NCBI GenBank assembly: GCA_963377175.1
Contig: CAUJNA010001613.1
Span: forward strand, 57,501 to 121,500
Source: Effrenium voratum
Taxonomy: Eukaryota; Sar; Dinophyceae; Suessiales; Symbiodiniaceae
Reading direction: 5' to 3'
DNA length: 64,000 nt
Below are positions 42,301 to 51,960 of this stretch, piece by piece. Positions within the stretch are counted from its first letter, which is position 1. Each line of letters opens with the position of its first letter. Both the position numbers and the translations under genes were made by a program. The notes under the pieces are model-generated. The model searched no databases. It had not been told where the DNA came from and worked only from the letters and a program-made list of their open reading frames with translations.

Positions 42301-42682
42301 TGTTTTTTCGCCATTCTTGAGAGGCCTCTTCGCAAAGCAGGAAACGCACGGCCCAGGCAAGGATGGGGATTCACATTGCGGCTTTTTTTCTTGACCGGCT
42401 GGTGCAGGAATCGGAGCCGGCACCTTCATCTGCTCGGTACTCATTCCCAGGTCGCAGTTGTCGTTGCTGCTTTTTTTTCCTAGGCGAAGACCTCGGCGAA
42501 GACGCCGATCCGATCTGTCGACCTGAGCATCGCCAGGAGGCCCTCCTTTTCCGCGCACATGTTTTCTCATGATTGCTCTGTCAGGTAAGGGCTGAGAGGC
42601 GAGATCAACCACGGTGCCCGCAAAAGTCGCGCTTGGGCCTTCCGGGATGGGAGGGGAGGGGTGGGGTCGGGGGGGTGCTGAA

Positions 42683-42830
42683 CAAGCACCCGTAAACAGC
42701 GCTGAGCAAGCGCTAGTAGTAGTAGGAGGTGCTGAGCAAGCACCAGTAGGAGGTGCTGAGCAAGCACCGGTAGGGGTGCTGAGCAAGCACCGTAGGAGGT
42801 GCTGAGCAAGCACCGGTAGGAGGTTGTGAT
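42683..42830. repeat. Tandem hairpin repeat, GGTGCTGAGCAAGCACC
   Basis: Four regular 23-24 base units after two diverged ones. Each unit is a near-perfect inverted repeat GGTGCT-GAGCA-AGCACC followed by GGTAGGA, so transcripts or single strands would form a row of small hairpins. It lies within the insert that splits the transposase. Confidence 0.85.
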
Positions 42831-42985
42831 ACTAGCTCGCCCAACGACCCTTAGTACTGGCTCGCCCAACGACCCTTAGTACGAGTTCGCCCAACGACCC
42901 TTAGTACGAGTTCGCCCAACGACCCTTAGTACGAGTTCGCCCAACGACCCTTAGTACTGACTTGCCCAACGGCCCTTAGTACTGA
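42831..42985. repeat. 25-base tandem repeat TTAGTACGAGTTCGCCCAAC
   Basis: Six units with a strict 25-base period (starts 42851, 42876, 42901, 42926, 42951, 42976), unit TTAGTACGAGTTCGCCCAAC plus GACCC. The last unit runs straight into the resumed transposase frame. Confidence 0.9.
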
Positions 42986-43576
42986 AAGAGAAGAGCATCG
43001 TCTTTGGCAGTGTCAATGAGTGGCTGGACGTGGAGGCGGATGAGGTGGACTTGGGCAAGGAGGAGGTTTTGGCAGGCACGAAGCTTCAGTGGGAACAATG
43101 GGGCGGTATTGTGGAACGTGGCCGACCAGAAACACTGATGCTGCTCAGATTGAAGCCATCTTTGACCAAGAAGAGGTCGCCAGGCCCGGGTGCCATCAGG
43201 AAGCGGGATTGGACGCCTATTGGGCAAAGACACTTGGCTCAACGCAAGGTCATCTTGCACACAGATGGAGCGCGAGCATATAAAGCAAAACTTCCAGGTG
43301 TTCTGCATGACAACGTGGCGCACAAGCTCAAGAAGGTGACTGTGAATGGTAAATCCGTTTGGGTGAGGCCTCACTATACAAAGGTGTGCAAGCACAAGCT
43401 CCCCAATGGCTCCACACTATGGGTGAAGAGTGGCACCCAAATCATCGACAGATTCTGGGGCTCACTGCGGAAACATCTCCGGCATATCCCACGCAAGGTG
43501 GGCAGCGCGCGCCTTCGCATCAAGATCAAGTCTGCGCAATGCATTTTATGGTTTTGGTGGGTAAGCACTGTGCACA

Positions 43577-43811
43577 AACCAAAAAAACACATGTGTTTTT
43601 TGGTTTTTGGGCTCCATAAGCTCAAAAAACCAAAAAAAACTCGAGGAAAACCAAAGAAAACCAAAAAAAACCTCGAGAAAACCAAAAAACCAAAGCAGTC
43701 TTCCAAAACCAGCCAAAGTCTTTGGTTTTTTGGTTTTTTTGGTTTTCTCGAGGTTTTTTTGTTTTCTTTGGTTTTCCTCGAGTTGTTTTTAGTTTTTTGA
43801 GCTTATGGAGC
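43577..43811. repeat. Long palindromes: 32-base and 201-base inverted repeats
   Basis: A small palindrome AAACCAAAAAAACACATG/TGTTTTTTGGTTT (43577-43608) is followed by a large one (43611-43811). Its arms GCTCCATAAGCTCAAAAAAC ... and its complement enclose CTCGAGG-bearing A-rich/T-rich stretches around a 20-base loop centred at 43711. It replaces the end of the transposase frame and could form a cruciform or a long RNA hairpin acting as a terminator or a source of small RNA. Confidence 0.85.
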
Positions 43812-44055
43812 TCAAAAAACAAAAAACATCAAACAATGACGGTTTTTTACCACTCGGCCGAAAAAAACTTCAAACACTCACTGTTTTTTTTGCACTTTCT
43901 ACTGCTGAGATGCAATTGGTTGAGGGCCGAAATCCGGCCGGTGTTTTCCTGCAGTTGTACTTCCAAAACATGTAGAAAACACCGTAAATACCAGTGTTTT
44001 GTAAGGGTTATATAAACTGAGCAATGCAAATGTAGTTCATGGGGGGGGTGACCAG

Positions 44056-44063
44056 ATATATAT

Positions 44064-44114
<51 letters not shown>

Positions 44115-44118
44115 TATC
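44056..44118. repeat. (TA)n tract, right flank of the large transposon
   Basis: Continues the TA microsatellite seen left of the element. Confidence 0.9.
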
Positions 44119-44831
44119 CGCCATGTTTAAAGTATTCTCCGCTGGGTCTTTGCTTTCTTTCGCCTGAAAGAAACGATTAGGAGCCCACAAGAGCTTCGAT
44201 CGCACAAAACCTCACCAAAAACTCAGGCCGTCGATTCCTGCAATTTGCACAGAGGAGATTCACGGACCGCAATGGTGGAGTGTAAAGATTGGGTCAGCTT
44301 CCTGCGTGCAAGTCGTTCTTCGGACGGCACAGCGCCAAGAAATGTCAAGCCTTGTTCATCACAGTCCAGAAGTGGAGCTATTCGTCAGCAACTCTGGCTC
44401 CACACATCAACGGCTACCCACTCTCAGAATCCAAGTGGATGAATATGGGGTCATCAGTAAGATAGCCAACTACATACCATGCTCCGTATTTAGGTGTGGC
44501 GGTGCGCCACTGCGACATGATTTACAGACGTTCGAGCCTTGCAAAACTGCGGGAATACAAATATTGCAATTGCAAAGTACAACCAGGAAAAAGAGAGAAC
44601 ACACACACACACACAAAACAACAAAAAAAACACGGGTCCCTGACGTTGACATATGACAACGAACCCCACCGGGACGGACGGACCGATGCCTGAGGCGTCC
44701 TTCGGCGCCTGCGCTGCGGGCCCAGATGGCAGATTCACCTCAACAGGGCCACGGATTGTACTAGGGAACCACCTCAGAAGTGAGTGGACATGAAGCTCCA
44801 AATTATGTCCGCCAAAGGGTCTCTTATTAAG
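44119..44831. other. Spacer with (CA)n run
   Basis: An (AC)n run at 44598-44616. Open frames at 44245-44650 without splice support. No gene recognised. Confidence 0.35.
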
Positions 44832-44948
44832 CAGGGCTCCTTAAAAGATACATTTTGCCACCAGTTGAAACATGGCTTTTTCAACACCAAAATCCAGGGA
44901 CACTACCATTTACAAGGCTTTGCTCAGGTGTATATGTAAGGATCCCTG
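44832..44948. mobile_element. Family C element (copy C4)
   Basis: Inverted ends GCAGGGCTCCTT and AAGGATCCCTG, with TTGAAACATGGC, CTACCATTTACAAGG and CTCAGGTGTATATG inside. Confidence 0.75.
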
Positions 44949-45933
44949 GGCTTCTAAAACACGGAGGCACATGGGACATTTGGGGTGGGTTTATCAGTGT
45001 TTCCGATATTTGTTTGTGGTGAAAGCAGAAATGGCTTGACACCAAAAGGAACCCGTCACTACTGTTGACACGCTGCCATGTCGAAAGGAGTGTGTTCAGG
45101 GCTCAGTTGAAGAGAACAGCTTATGCCCAAACACCGACTTTCAATCTTCCACGCCCATGAGAGCACATGTGCGGTTTGTCCGTGATTTGCATTCCGGGCA
45201 ACGATTTCACACTTCGCATCACTGCTAAGACTATGACTATAACTCTGACAAGCACTTCAGATACCATCAAACTATGACTACAACTACGACTGCTGACTGC
45301 TGACTGCTGACTGCAAACTGCTGACTGCTGACTGCTTCCACCACTACTGCTTTTGCTGCTGCGGCTTCTACACTACTGTTGCTTGTGAGATTTGGAACCT
45401 GAATGTGGCCGCGGCCATGTCATTTTCTGAGCTCAGCTGAGCTCAGCAGTGCCCCTCTGGCCTCAGGACAGCGAGATGTTGTGAGCTGGAAAAAGAAACG
45501 AGCGAGCGCCAGGTTTTGGGGGTCCGGGCAAAGGTGTGGGTTCCACTTTTTGATCCCAAGATAGACTTCAACCCCGAAATTCTCTTTTTTTTGGGAGGGG
45601 AAGAACCAGCCCTGAGTGTAAGTCTACCCTGAAATACTCAACAAACGGAATCCGGAAGGTGTGTTTCTCAAAATCCGGGCTTGCAGGCAACTCTTTGGGA
45701 GATCGCTTTGCACAATGGCTGAGGGTTTTTCGGCAAAGCATTCCTGCTTTGGAATCGCCAAGTTTGCCTTTTCTTGTGACAACCTTTGACGAAGCGTCCG
45801 TGTGAGTGTGCATCAAGCTTTTGTAAGGCTGTTTGGAGGCACAAGTTCATCATGACTTGTGCAACCGGTTGACACCTGAGGGCGAGCATAGATTGGGGTT
45901 GCACTACGGATGGCAAGCTGAGTCAAGAATCTA
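44949..45933. other. Spacer with GACTGCT repeat
   Basis: Heptamer GACTGCT repeats at 45288-45338 and GAGCTCAGCTGAGCTCAG (palindromic) at 45430. A minus frame at 45668-45916 is protein-like in part but unsupported. Confidence 0.4.
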
Positions 45934-46221
45934 GTGGAACCGATCCGAGCGGTAAGGGAATTCGGGAGGCTGGGCAAGGCCGTGGTTGTCACCGGCGGAT
46001 TGGCTGGCATGACCCTTGGTTTCTGCTTCATGAGACCTTGCACAAGGTCTCATCGAAGCCTCGGACAACTTGGCAAGGTTGTGAGCTTTGGATTTGGTTC
46101 TTGGAGAACGGTCATGCGAATAGCCAGTCTTCGAATGAGGCTTGTGTTCTCTGCGGTTGTTCCAACAAGGCGTCACGCTGCTGGTGCGAGCGTTTCTTGC
46201 CACGCAGCCGTTGCCACTTGA
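45934..46221 (+). CDS. Coding-like stretch, strand uncertain
   Basis: The plus reading (EPIRAVREFGRLGKAVVVTG, then GLAGMTLGFCFMRPC) is GC3-rich with a Gly-rich hydrophobic segment that could span a membrane. A minus frame over the same bases is also open and hydrophilic. No splice sites fixed. Confidence 0.25.
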   Translation: MEPIRAVREFGRLGKAVVVTGGLAGMTLGFCFMRPCTRSHRSLGQLGKVVSFGFGSWRTVMRIASLRMRLVFSAVVPTRRHAAGASVSCHAAVAT

Positions 46222-46816
46222 GCCGCAACCAAACAGACTTAGACGAACCGACGGCCCCCCAACCAAAATCAGGCGCGACCGCCCTTTTGATTCTGTACGT
46301 GGTTTTTGGATGCAGACCATTGCATTCCTGCTGTCCCTGCTGGGACTTGAGGCCGACGGTTTTCTTCCGAGGGAAAGCAGTTTCAGCGGAGCACTGCTTG
46401 CGAAGCTGATCTAACCCCAACAGATGGCTAAAAGGTTTCCATGGGAACAGAAGTTTGGGTATATGCCCGCCCAAGCCCAAGCCAAAGTCCAGCCCCACTG
46501 AGTGCCTGCCGGCCATGGTCACTGCGCGAATTGATTGCCATGGAGGCAGAGATGTGTGTCGGTGATGTGAAAGGACTAAAGGGGCGCCAGATCCGGGCAG
46601 CCAGAGTTTTCATTTCCAGTCTGGCAAGTTTCAGGCTGTGTTCAAAGAGACTCAAAAGGAGCAGGTGGCAGTTTTTTTTGGGGGGGACAGATCAGGTCGC
46701 TGCTTGTTTGGATCAGGATGCGGGGAGGGGCAGAACATTTTGAGACGTCTTTAATCCAGTGTCTAGTGGAGGATCGTCAGAAAGAGAGTCAGTTGAAGAA
46801 GGTCAGGTCCCAAAAT

Positions 46817-46916
46817 GGCTGTGGGTCAAAATTAGGTACCCAAAATGGAACCCTGGTAAATGGAAGCATGGACTAAAACCCGCGGTCCCCTGGTGGTTTA
46901 ATTTTGACCCACACCC
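46817..46916. mobile_element. Family B element (copy B7)
   Basis: 100-base element with exact duplication AAAAT (46812-46816, 46917-46921; CAAAAT counting one more base). Long inverted ends GGCTGTGGGTCAAAATTA and TAATTTTGACCCACACCC. The cleanest copy in the window. Confidence 0.85.
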
Positions 46917-46977
46917 AAAATATCAAAACCCATCGCGAATCCTGGGCTCCACTGGCACGATAGTTGTTGTGTGGACG

Positions 46978-47437
46978 ATCATGGCCAGCCGGATGTAGTA
47001 TCTGTTTCCCATCCAGGCTTCTTCTTCTTCTTCTTCTTGTTCTGCTTCTTCTTCTTCTTCCGGCCCGGCTTGGTCTCTGTGGCTTTGTTGCTATGGCCCT
47101 TGCTGTCTCTAGAGCCCAGGGGCTCTCAGTGAGAGGTTCTCACCTTGCAGCTGGGGCACTTTGCCAACCACGCCCGGGCCCCGGAGCTTCGATCTGCGGT
47201 CCAGGTCCCACGCTTCAAGGGCCCGTACACAACGTCGCGCTGGTCGGAGTTAAGTTCCTGTCTTGCCATGCCACTTTTTGTTGTTTTTCTTCGGGAAGCC
47301 CTTGGTTTCATGAGGCTCACCGTTTTTTTTTTTAGATGGGTTTCGACATCGAGAGCGGACTGGGAGCTTGCAACTTCTGGAGCCTGTACCTTCTTGGCTT
47401 GGTCTTCGGTGTGCTTGGCTAAGAGCTGTATTGGCAT
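46978..47437 (-). CDS. Candidate minus-strand exon(s) with Lys-rich tail
   Basis: The minus frame from an ATG at 47437 (MPIQLLAKHTEDQAKKVQAP ... KRGTWTADRSSGARAWLAKC) is hydrophilic and reaches CTGCAAG/GTGAGA at 47144, a near-perfect donor. Further on, a minus frame ATETKPGR followed by Lys runs from a (CTT)n tract (47020-47061) ends in a TGA at 46979. The two cannot be joined in phase with the acceptors seen. Alternatively, the plus strand has an acceptor TTTTTTTTTTTAG at 47335 before MGFDIESGLGACNFWSLYLL and a TAA. Confidence 0.35.
47020..47061. repeat. (CTT)n microsatellite
   Basis: Two CTT blocks separated by GTTCTG. On the minus strand this would read as poly-Lys, poly-Arg or poly-Glu. 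Confidence 0.85.
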
Positions 47438-47708
47438 GGTCGGTTTCCTGCGAGTTCCTCAGAAATCACCAAGTCCCTCTAAAATATATTTATAGAAAAC
47501 AAAGCAAGCGCGTAATTTTGATCTGGTTTCTGATTCTTGGGCTCTTATTGGACCCTAACCAAAGGTTGATGCGAGCGCGCTCAGGTAGGCGCACACTTCT
47601 GGAATTTCCAGGATGAGGCAGCAGCGCAGGAGTGCTTTTCCGCAAGAGGTGCAGTTCAGATGGCAACTCCCGCGGTTTCTTGGTCTTTGGAGAAACACAG
47701 TCTTGTAG

Positions 47709-47822
47709 CAGGGCTCCTTAAAAGATACATTTTGCCCATTTGAAACATGGCTTTTTCCACCAAAGTAAAGGGACACCACCATTTACGAGGCAATGTTCAG
47801 GTGTATAATGTAAGGATCCCTG
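47709..47822. mobile_element. Family C element (copy C5)
   Basis: 114 bases with inverted ends CAGGGCTCCTT and AAGGATCCCTG. Flanked by TGTAG on the left and C-TGTAG on the right, an imperfect 5-base duplication. Confidence 0.75.
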
Positions 47823-48336
47823 CTGTAGTTCACCCAGCTTCACCATCTTTCGCGGTGCAAAGGTTTTTGCACACTTTGAGAGCGCAAGGAATGGCTTAGA
47901 CAAATCAAGCATTGCCGGCTGGCGCTGCTCTTTCCACACTTGGCGCAGGAAGTTGTCGTATATAGCCCTAGTTCTGGGCGCTGAGCCGTTCTGGATTTGG
48001 AACCGAGATGACAAGTGAACAGCTCAACGCTAAGGCCTAGGGTTCTTTGTTTTTCAAGCGCCGGGGAGAGAGTCCTCCTTTGCCAGCCTCCAACTATGCC
48101 AGGAGTCAGAGGATAGTTCGCCGTAGCCTCGGGGGAGGTAATGGGGGAAAATAGACACCGACTTGCAGGCGTGTTTCGCATCAGGGATCACGCCAACTAA
48201 AATCTAAAGGGGCTGGGTCTGGCATGGCCGGCTTCAACCAAAAACCAGGCGCAGCTGGTCGCCCCCGCTTGCGTCGCTTTGTTTCGAAGTGCCGACTCTT
48301 TCCTGCGGCAAAGAAAGAGGAGATCTCATCGACGGG
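47823..48336. other. Spacer with unsupported open frames
   Basis: No closed exon. Minus frames at 47840-48181 are only partly protein-like. Confidence 0.3.
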
Positions 48337-48801
48337 TCATCTTAGACTCCCAAAGTTTTCACAGCTTGCGAGAACCTGCGCTTGCTTGAAGTGTTGGCAG
48401 GCCCGCATGACTCGACCATCCAGCGGAACTTGCATCATCGGGCAATCGAAATTCAAATGAGATCCGTGAAGCACTGGGCGCCTTTCGACTCGATGCCCCA
48501 CGGTGTACACGAACGGAGGATTGACCATGCCCGGCTTTTCCACTACTCGGAGGCCGCGAAGGCCGTCACCTGGAGGCGGGAATTCCGACTGGGGTCATTA
48601 TTTGGACTGTTTCTGGGGGTTATCAAAGTCGGAAAATGGAATCGGTTGTTTCGCTTTAACCCACCACTGAACGGGGGTGACTTTGATCATGGCAAAGGAC
48701 TCAGGCCAGTCCGAAGCCGTCGGGATGGACACAAGTGCCACTTTTGGTGACGCATGCTTCAAACGCGCCATGGTGACGTTGGATTCATAGACCCCGTCCA
48801 A
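48337..48801 (-). CDS. Candidate minus-strand coding region, unknown
   Basis: Two stretches in the same minus frame: 48801-48598 (MARLKHASPKVALVSIPTAS, TPVQWWVKAKQPIPFSDFD) ending at TAA, and about 48570-48337 (VEKPGMVNPPFVYTVGHRVE, then LDGRVMRACQHFKQAQVLAS). Both look like folded protein. The TAA TGA between them and an acceptor CCGCCTCCAG just after suggest an intron or two separate exons. No family recognised. Confidence 0.35.
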
Positions 48802-49662
48802 GTTTGCAAGTCATGCAGGCCTCCGTTTCCACTGCATCCATTTGACCGGGAAACGGTGAAACGGCTGACGTCCACGCTCGCGGAAACTGACCAACAGGTT
48901 TGAGAAGACGACTTTTGGGGAACCCCGTTGTCTTCTCAACAAACGACAGAACGTTTTGAGGAACCCCCTTTTGGGGAACCCCCTTTTGGGCAACCCGCAG
49001 ACTATTTTTCGGGGGCCAACGACCCTTTGCGAGGATCCCCCGAGTGATTGACCGAGAGGATCCCTCAACTCGACAAAGGCATAAGCCTGGGCCAATCAGC
49101 TCAAGAGTTGACGTGGCCCTTGAATTCCATTGGTCAACTAGGTCCTCCAGTAGAGAGGCTAGCATAAGGGTACCCGATGTTTTTTCGGTAGTCTATTTTT
49201 AGTAGGGGAACCCTCCCAACCAAAAAAGGGGGGAAAAAGGGCACCTAGATGGGGGACCTAGTCAAGGGAGCAGCCACGCAAAGACATGGAGGAACGTGAA
49301 TCCCCTGCCCAGCGTGCCCCTCAGTGGTCTGTTTGCTGCGCCCTCACCCTTTGGCGAAACGACATACTTGTGACCCAGGTGCGTGCTTGACCTATCAGAA
49401 AAGTCCTTCTCAAAAGATCGCATGTACCCATCTTACACTGTTTTCACATTGCTCTTGCTGCCGCAAGTTCTTCTGCCTTATGTTTCCAGATGAGTTTCTG
49501 TCTCAATCAGCTCAGTTTGTCTGACTCAATTCTAAAACACATCAGCTGTGCAGCCAACAACCCGCTGAGACGATGGCGGAGCCTCATTTTGCACGGCCAC
49601 GCGGTGACCACAGGGCGAAGGAGTCTCCACGGAAGCCCTTCATATGCCCCGAGAGCAAAACT
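48802..49662. repeat. Spacer with short TTTTGGGGAACCCC repeats and family I copy
   Basis: CTTTTGGGGAACCCC or close variants at about 48910-48990 in three copies. An inverted family I copy (I2) at about 49136-49222 (GGTCCTCCAGTAGAGAGG ... GTAGTCTATTTTTAGTAGG). No gene. Confidence 0.45.
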
Positions 49663-49793
49663 CTAGGGGTGCCTTCCCCGTTCTTTCCAGGAATCCGACT
49701 CTTTCTTGAACACCTCCGGACACCCTTTCGGGAACACGGATCCGGTTGTTGAAAGAACGATGGTTGAAGAGAATGGTTGGAATCAACCCCTAG
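49663..49793. mobile_element. Family G element (copy G2)
   Basis: 131 bases with inverted ends CTAGGGGTGCC and TCAACCCCTAG. Internal CCCGTTCTTTCCAGG and TGGTTGAAGAGAATGG. Confidence 0.75.
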
Positions 49794-50518
49794 AAAAAAG
49801 CCGTAGGGCGATTTCAAGGCCGAGTTTCCCTCACCACCTTCTTGAAGATTTGCGCTAATCGGTCAGCACTTGAGAACTTATGGAGCAGGTCAATCAGCGT
49901 GCAGACGGAAGTGTCGAAGTTTATGACTCCTATTTGCGTCGGCGTTTTCTCTTCTTCTTTCTTTTTTTTTTTTAGACAAGAACCAATGCATGGTGTTATG
50001 GAAAAAAACCCGAACACCCAATGTTATTGGTTTTTGACACACACCCAATGCATGACCCTGGGATCCCATCGCGAGGCCTCGGCTGGTGGCGGTGGACAAG
50101 CAGGGCGCCCTGGGCGGCGCTGGGCCGGCCATCGAGACCCAGGCAGAAGCCAAGGCCGGGCCTCGGGGCGCTCGGGACCTCGGGACGTTGGGACGGCGGA
50201 TGGCCATGTGGGCCATGGACGCAGGGTTCGAAGCACCAGAAAAAAAAACCAAAGGGTCTATTGGGACTGCCAGTATTTAGTGGGGGTTGAGGGTCTAGGG
50301 TGATGGTGGGGTCTAGGGTGATGGTGAAAATGGCAAGGCAACCCACCTTTTCGGAATGAATCCACCTTCCCCGAAAGGGTAAGCTGATGGTTGCAATGGC
50401 CACTGTTTTGGTTGGAGTCCATACCGGAATCCCCTTTGCTTTGGATTTCACAAACTCATGGGGACCCCATGGGGATGGGCCATATATCGGAGAAGCGGGG
50501 GGTGAGTTTCTAGCTGTT
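49794..50518. other. Spacer with GC-rich open frames
   Basis: 50080-50240 is GC-rich and open on both strands (GAGPAIETQAEAKAGPRGA on plus). GGTGATGGTGGGGTCTAGG is duplicated near 50295-50325. No exon fixed. Confidence 0.3.
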
Positions 50519-50609
50519 CTAGGGGCTTTCTTTTCAAAGACCGTCTGGGTTTTTGATGGTTTCCTGAAAAGATTCGGATCCCTGGAAAGACTGGGGAAGG
50601 TACCCCTAG
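50519..50609 (-). mobile_element. Family G element, minus-oriented copy G5
   Basis: Ends CTAGGGGCTTTC and GGTACCCCTAG, with GGAAAGACTGGGGAAGGT the reverse complement of the family G left arm. Confidence 0.6.
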
Positions 50610-51729
50610 AGCTGTCCTGGGATTCCCTCCCAACATAAAACCCCAAACCAGACACATGGCGGCCCTTCGTTGAGGAAGCGCTAGCCTGTGGCTTCTACTC
50701 ATCTTTGGTGGGGGCCCCCAACCATAGGTGTCCTTGTTGGTTGGTTTGACTACTTGGCGGTTCAATTATCTACCAGGGCCATCTATTCTTCAAAGAAAGA
50801 CACCTATGCCCAGAACATTGGTTTCTTGTTTTGGTTGCAATGGAGAACATGGTCTGCTTGCTCCTGTTGGCAAGGCGTGCATGCAAATCTACCTTGCAGC
50901 TTTTTGCACTGTGCACGACAGCATGCGACACATTGCGTCTTTCAAAAAGGTGGTTGCTTTCTTGTGGAGGGGATACCCATGGATTCAGCTTATTTAGGGT
51001 GTTCTATTTTATAGAAGTCCAGAAACAACTGCACCACTCGTGCCCAACAAGACACTCCCTCCGCCTGCCTCTAGTGGTGTGTCTGCCTCTTTTTGCTTGC
51101 GCATTGCAAGGCTCGTTGAATCAAAGTTGAACAAGCATGTTGCAGTCACTGCCAGTTTGCCAGCTTACTTTGGTGCAGGGTGGTTCAGCTTCGGGCCGGT
51201 TTGTTGGCAACTGGCACAACTCGCTTTCATCATTGACCTCAAGACCTAAAAACATGCATTTTGTTCACCCGCGTTCATCCCTAGGTCCCCCAGTAGTGCC
51301 CTTGTACCAACTTTTTTGGAGGAGGATTCGATTCCCCTGCTAAAATAGACTACACACAAAAAGTCAGGTACCCTTATTGTAACCTCTCTGCTGGAGGACC
51401 TAGATCCTCCGGGAGACCTTTGGTTTTCACCAGCTTAAACGATTCATCGGTCGCTGCAGGAGCCAGATGAGGCCATCGGAACTCCGAACCGGGCGGTCCA
51501 CGGTTCCCTCCAACAAGAAGCTGGAAAGGAGAAACGGTTGCCAGGTGCAGCTTCAACTTTGCGGGCGATTTTTTTGGGAATGCAATGCTTTCTACTAGCA
51601 CTTTCTGTTACTGTATCGCGATCTTTCACGCGCCATACTTTGAACTTTCGTCTTGTATCATTCCAGGGTCACTTGATGAGCTGCGAATCACGCCAGCGGC
51701 CGCGGTCTTTTGAATTAAGATGAGATGCT
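50610..51729. other. Spacer with family I copy
   Basis: Family I copy I3 at about 51312-51404 (CCTGCTAAAATAGACTAC ... GGTACCCTTATTGTAACCTC). Open frames near 50830-51250 without splice support. Confidence 0.35.
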
Positions 51730-51957
51730 TTATGTTTGGCAACCAAGGAAGCACAGGTTTACTCTCTTCAACTTGCTGAGGTCAGACTCTGCCTGGCCGT
51801 GCGAGCTCAAAACATGTTCCACATGATACAAGTTGTTGCGCTCCATGTGCGCTGCAACAAACAAACATTTGTTGCCTGACTGCAAAAACACGTCTGCGCC
51901 TTCCACACAGCTGCAGCCAAGATCAGCGTTGCAACGCATGTCCAGTGGTTTCTTCTT
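51730..51957 (-). CDS. Candidate 3'-terminal exon, unknown
   Basis: On the minus strand, after an acceptor-like GAATTTCTACAAG, the frame KKPLDMRCNADLGCSCVEGA, then KCLFVAAHMERNNLYHVEHV and KLKRVNLCFLGCQT ends in TAA. Composition and codons are strongly protein-like, with clustered cysteines. It lies back to back with the plus-strand exon at 51961. No family recognised. Confidence 0.4.
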   Translation of the reverse strand, partial: KKKPLDMRCNADLGCSCVEGADVFLQSGNKCLFVAAHMERNNLYHVEHVLSSHGQAESDLSKLKRVNLCFLGCQT

Positions 51958-51960
51958 GTA

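Larger units (their letters stand above)
41528..43560 (+). pseudogene. Merlin/ISXO2-type DDE transposase, interrupted and truncated
   Basis: Opens with a basic stretch (MPKPMKKAKNPKPW). A zinc-ribbon region follows: PHCGDG, then YEKCRRTWTHRCSKRGCQRF and DFHPIFFGG; the first cysteine of a CxxC pair appears replaced by Phe. A one-base shift near 41980 leads into AGVPQASATLILDMDDKPVQ and LEMCRARYV, which stops at about 42093. After an insert of about 0.88 kb the same protein resumes at about 42985 (EKSIVFGSVNEWLDVEADEV). Catalytic residues: Asp in VEADEVDLG (43030-43050), Asp in HTDGARAY (43258-43281) and Asp/Glu-equivalent in IIDRFW (43441-43458). This is the DDE fold of ISXO2/IS1595 transposases. 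The last residues run into a palindrome near 43560, so the C-terminus is lost. Confidence 0.75.
38241..44050 (+). mobile_element. 5.8-kb Merlin/ISXO2-type DNA transposon carrying an ATPase gene
   Basis: Both ends carry a perfect 24-base terminal inverted repeat (38241-38264 and 44027-44050), starting CACCCCCCCCATGAACTACA. Inside, left to right and all on the plus strand: a 68-base tandem pair, a 12-base minisatellite, a P-loop ATPase gene (39074-41149), an 80-base duplication, a DDE transposase gene (41528-43560) split by an insert, and a 201-base palindrome. The transposase core (VEADEVDLG, HTDGARAY, IIDRFW) matches the ISXO2/IS1595 fold that defines eukaryotic Merlin elements. Frameshifts in both genes show that this copy is not autonomous. 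Merlin elements normally carry only a transposase, so the second gene is unusual (inference). Confidence 0.8.

Noticed and set aside
42683..42985. Possible CRISPR-like array
   Set aside because: The 23-25 base units are contiguous with no unique spacers; these are tandem repeats in a eukaryotic transposon.
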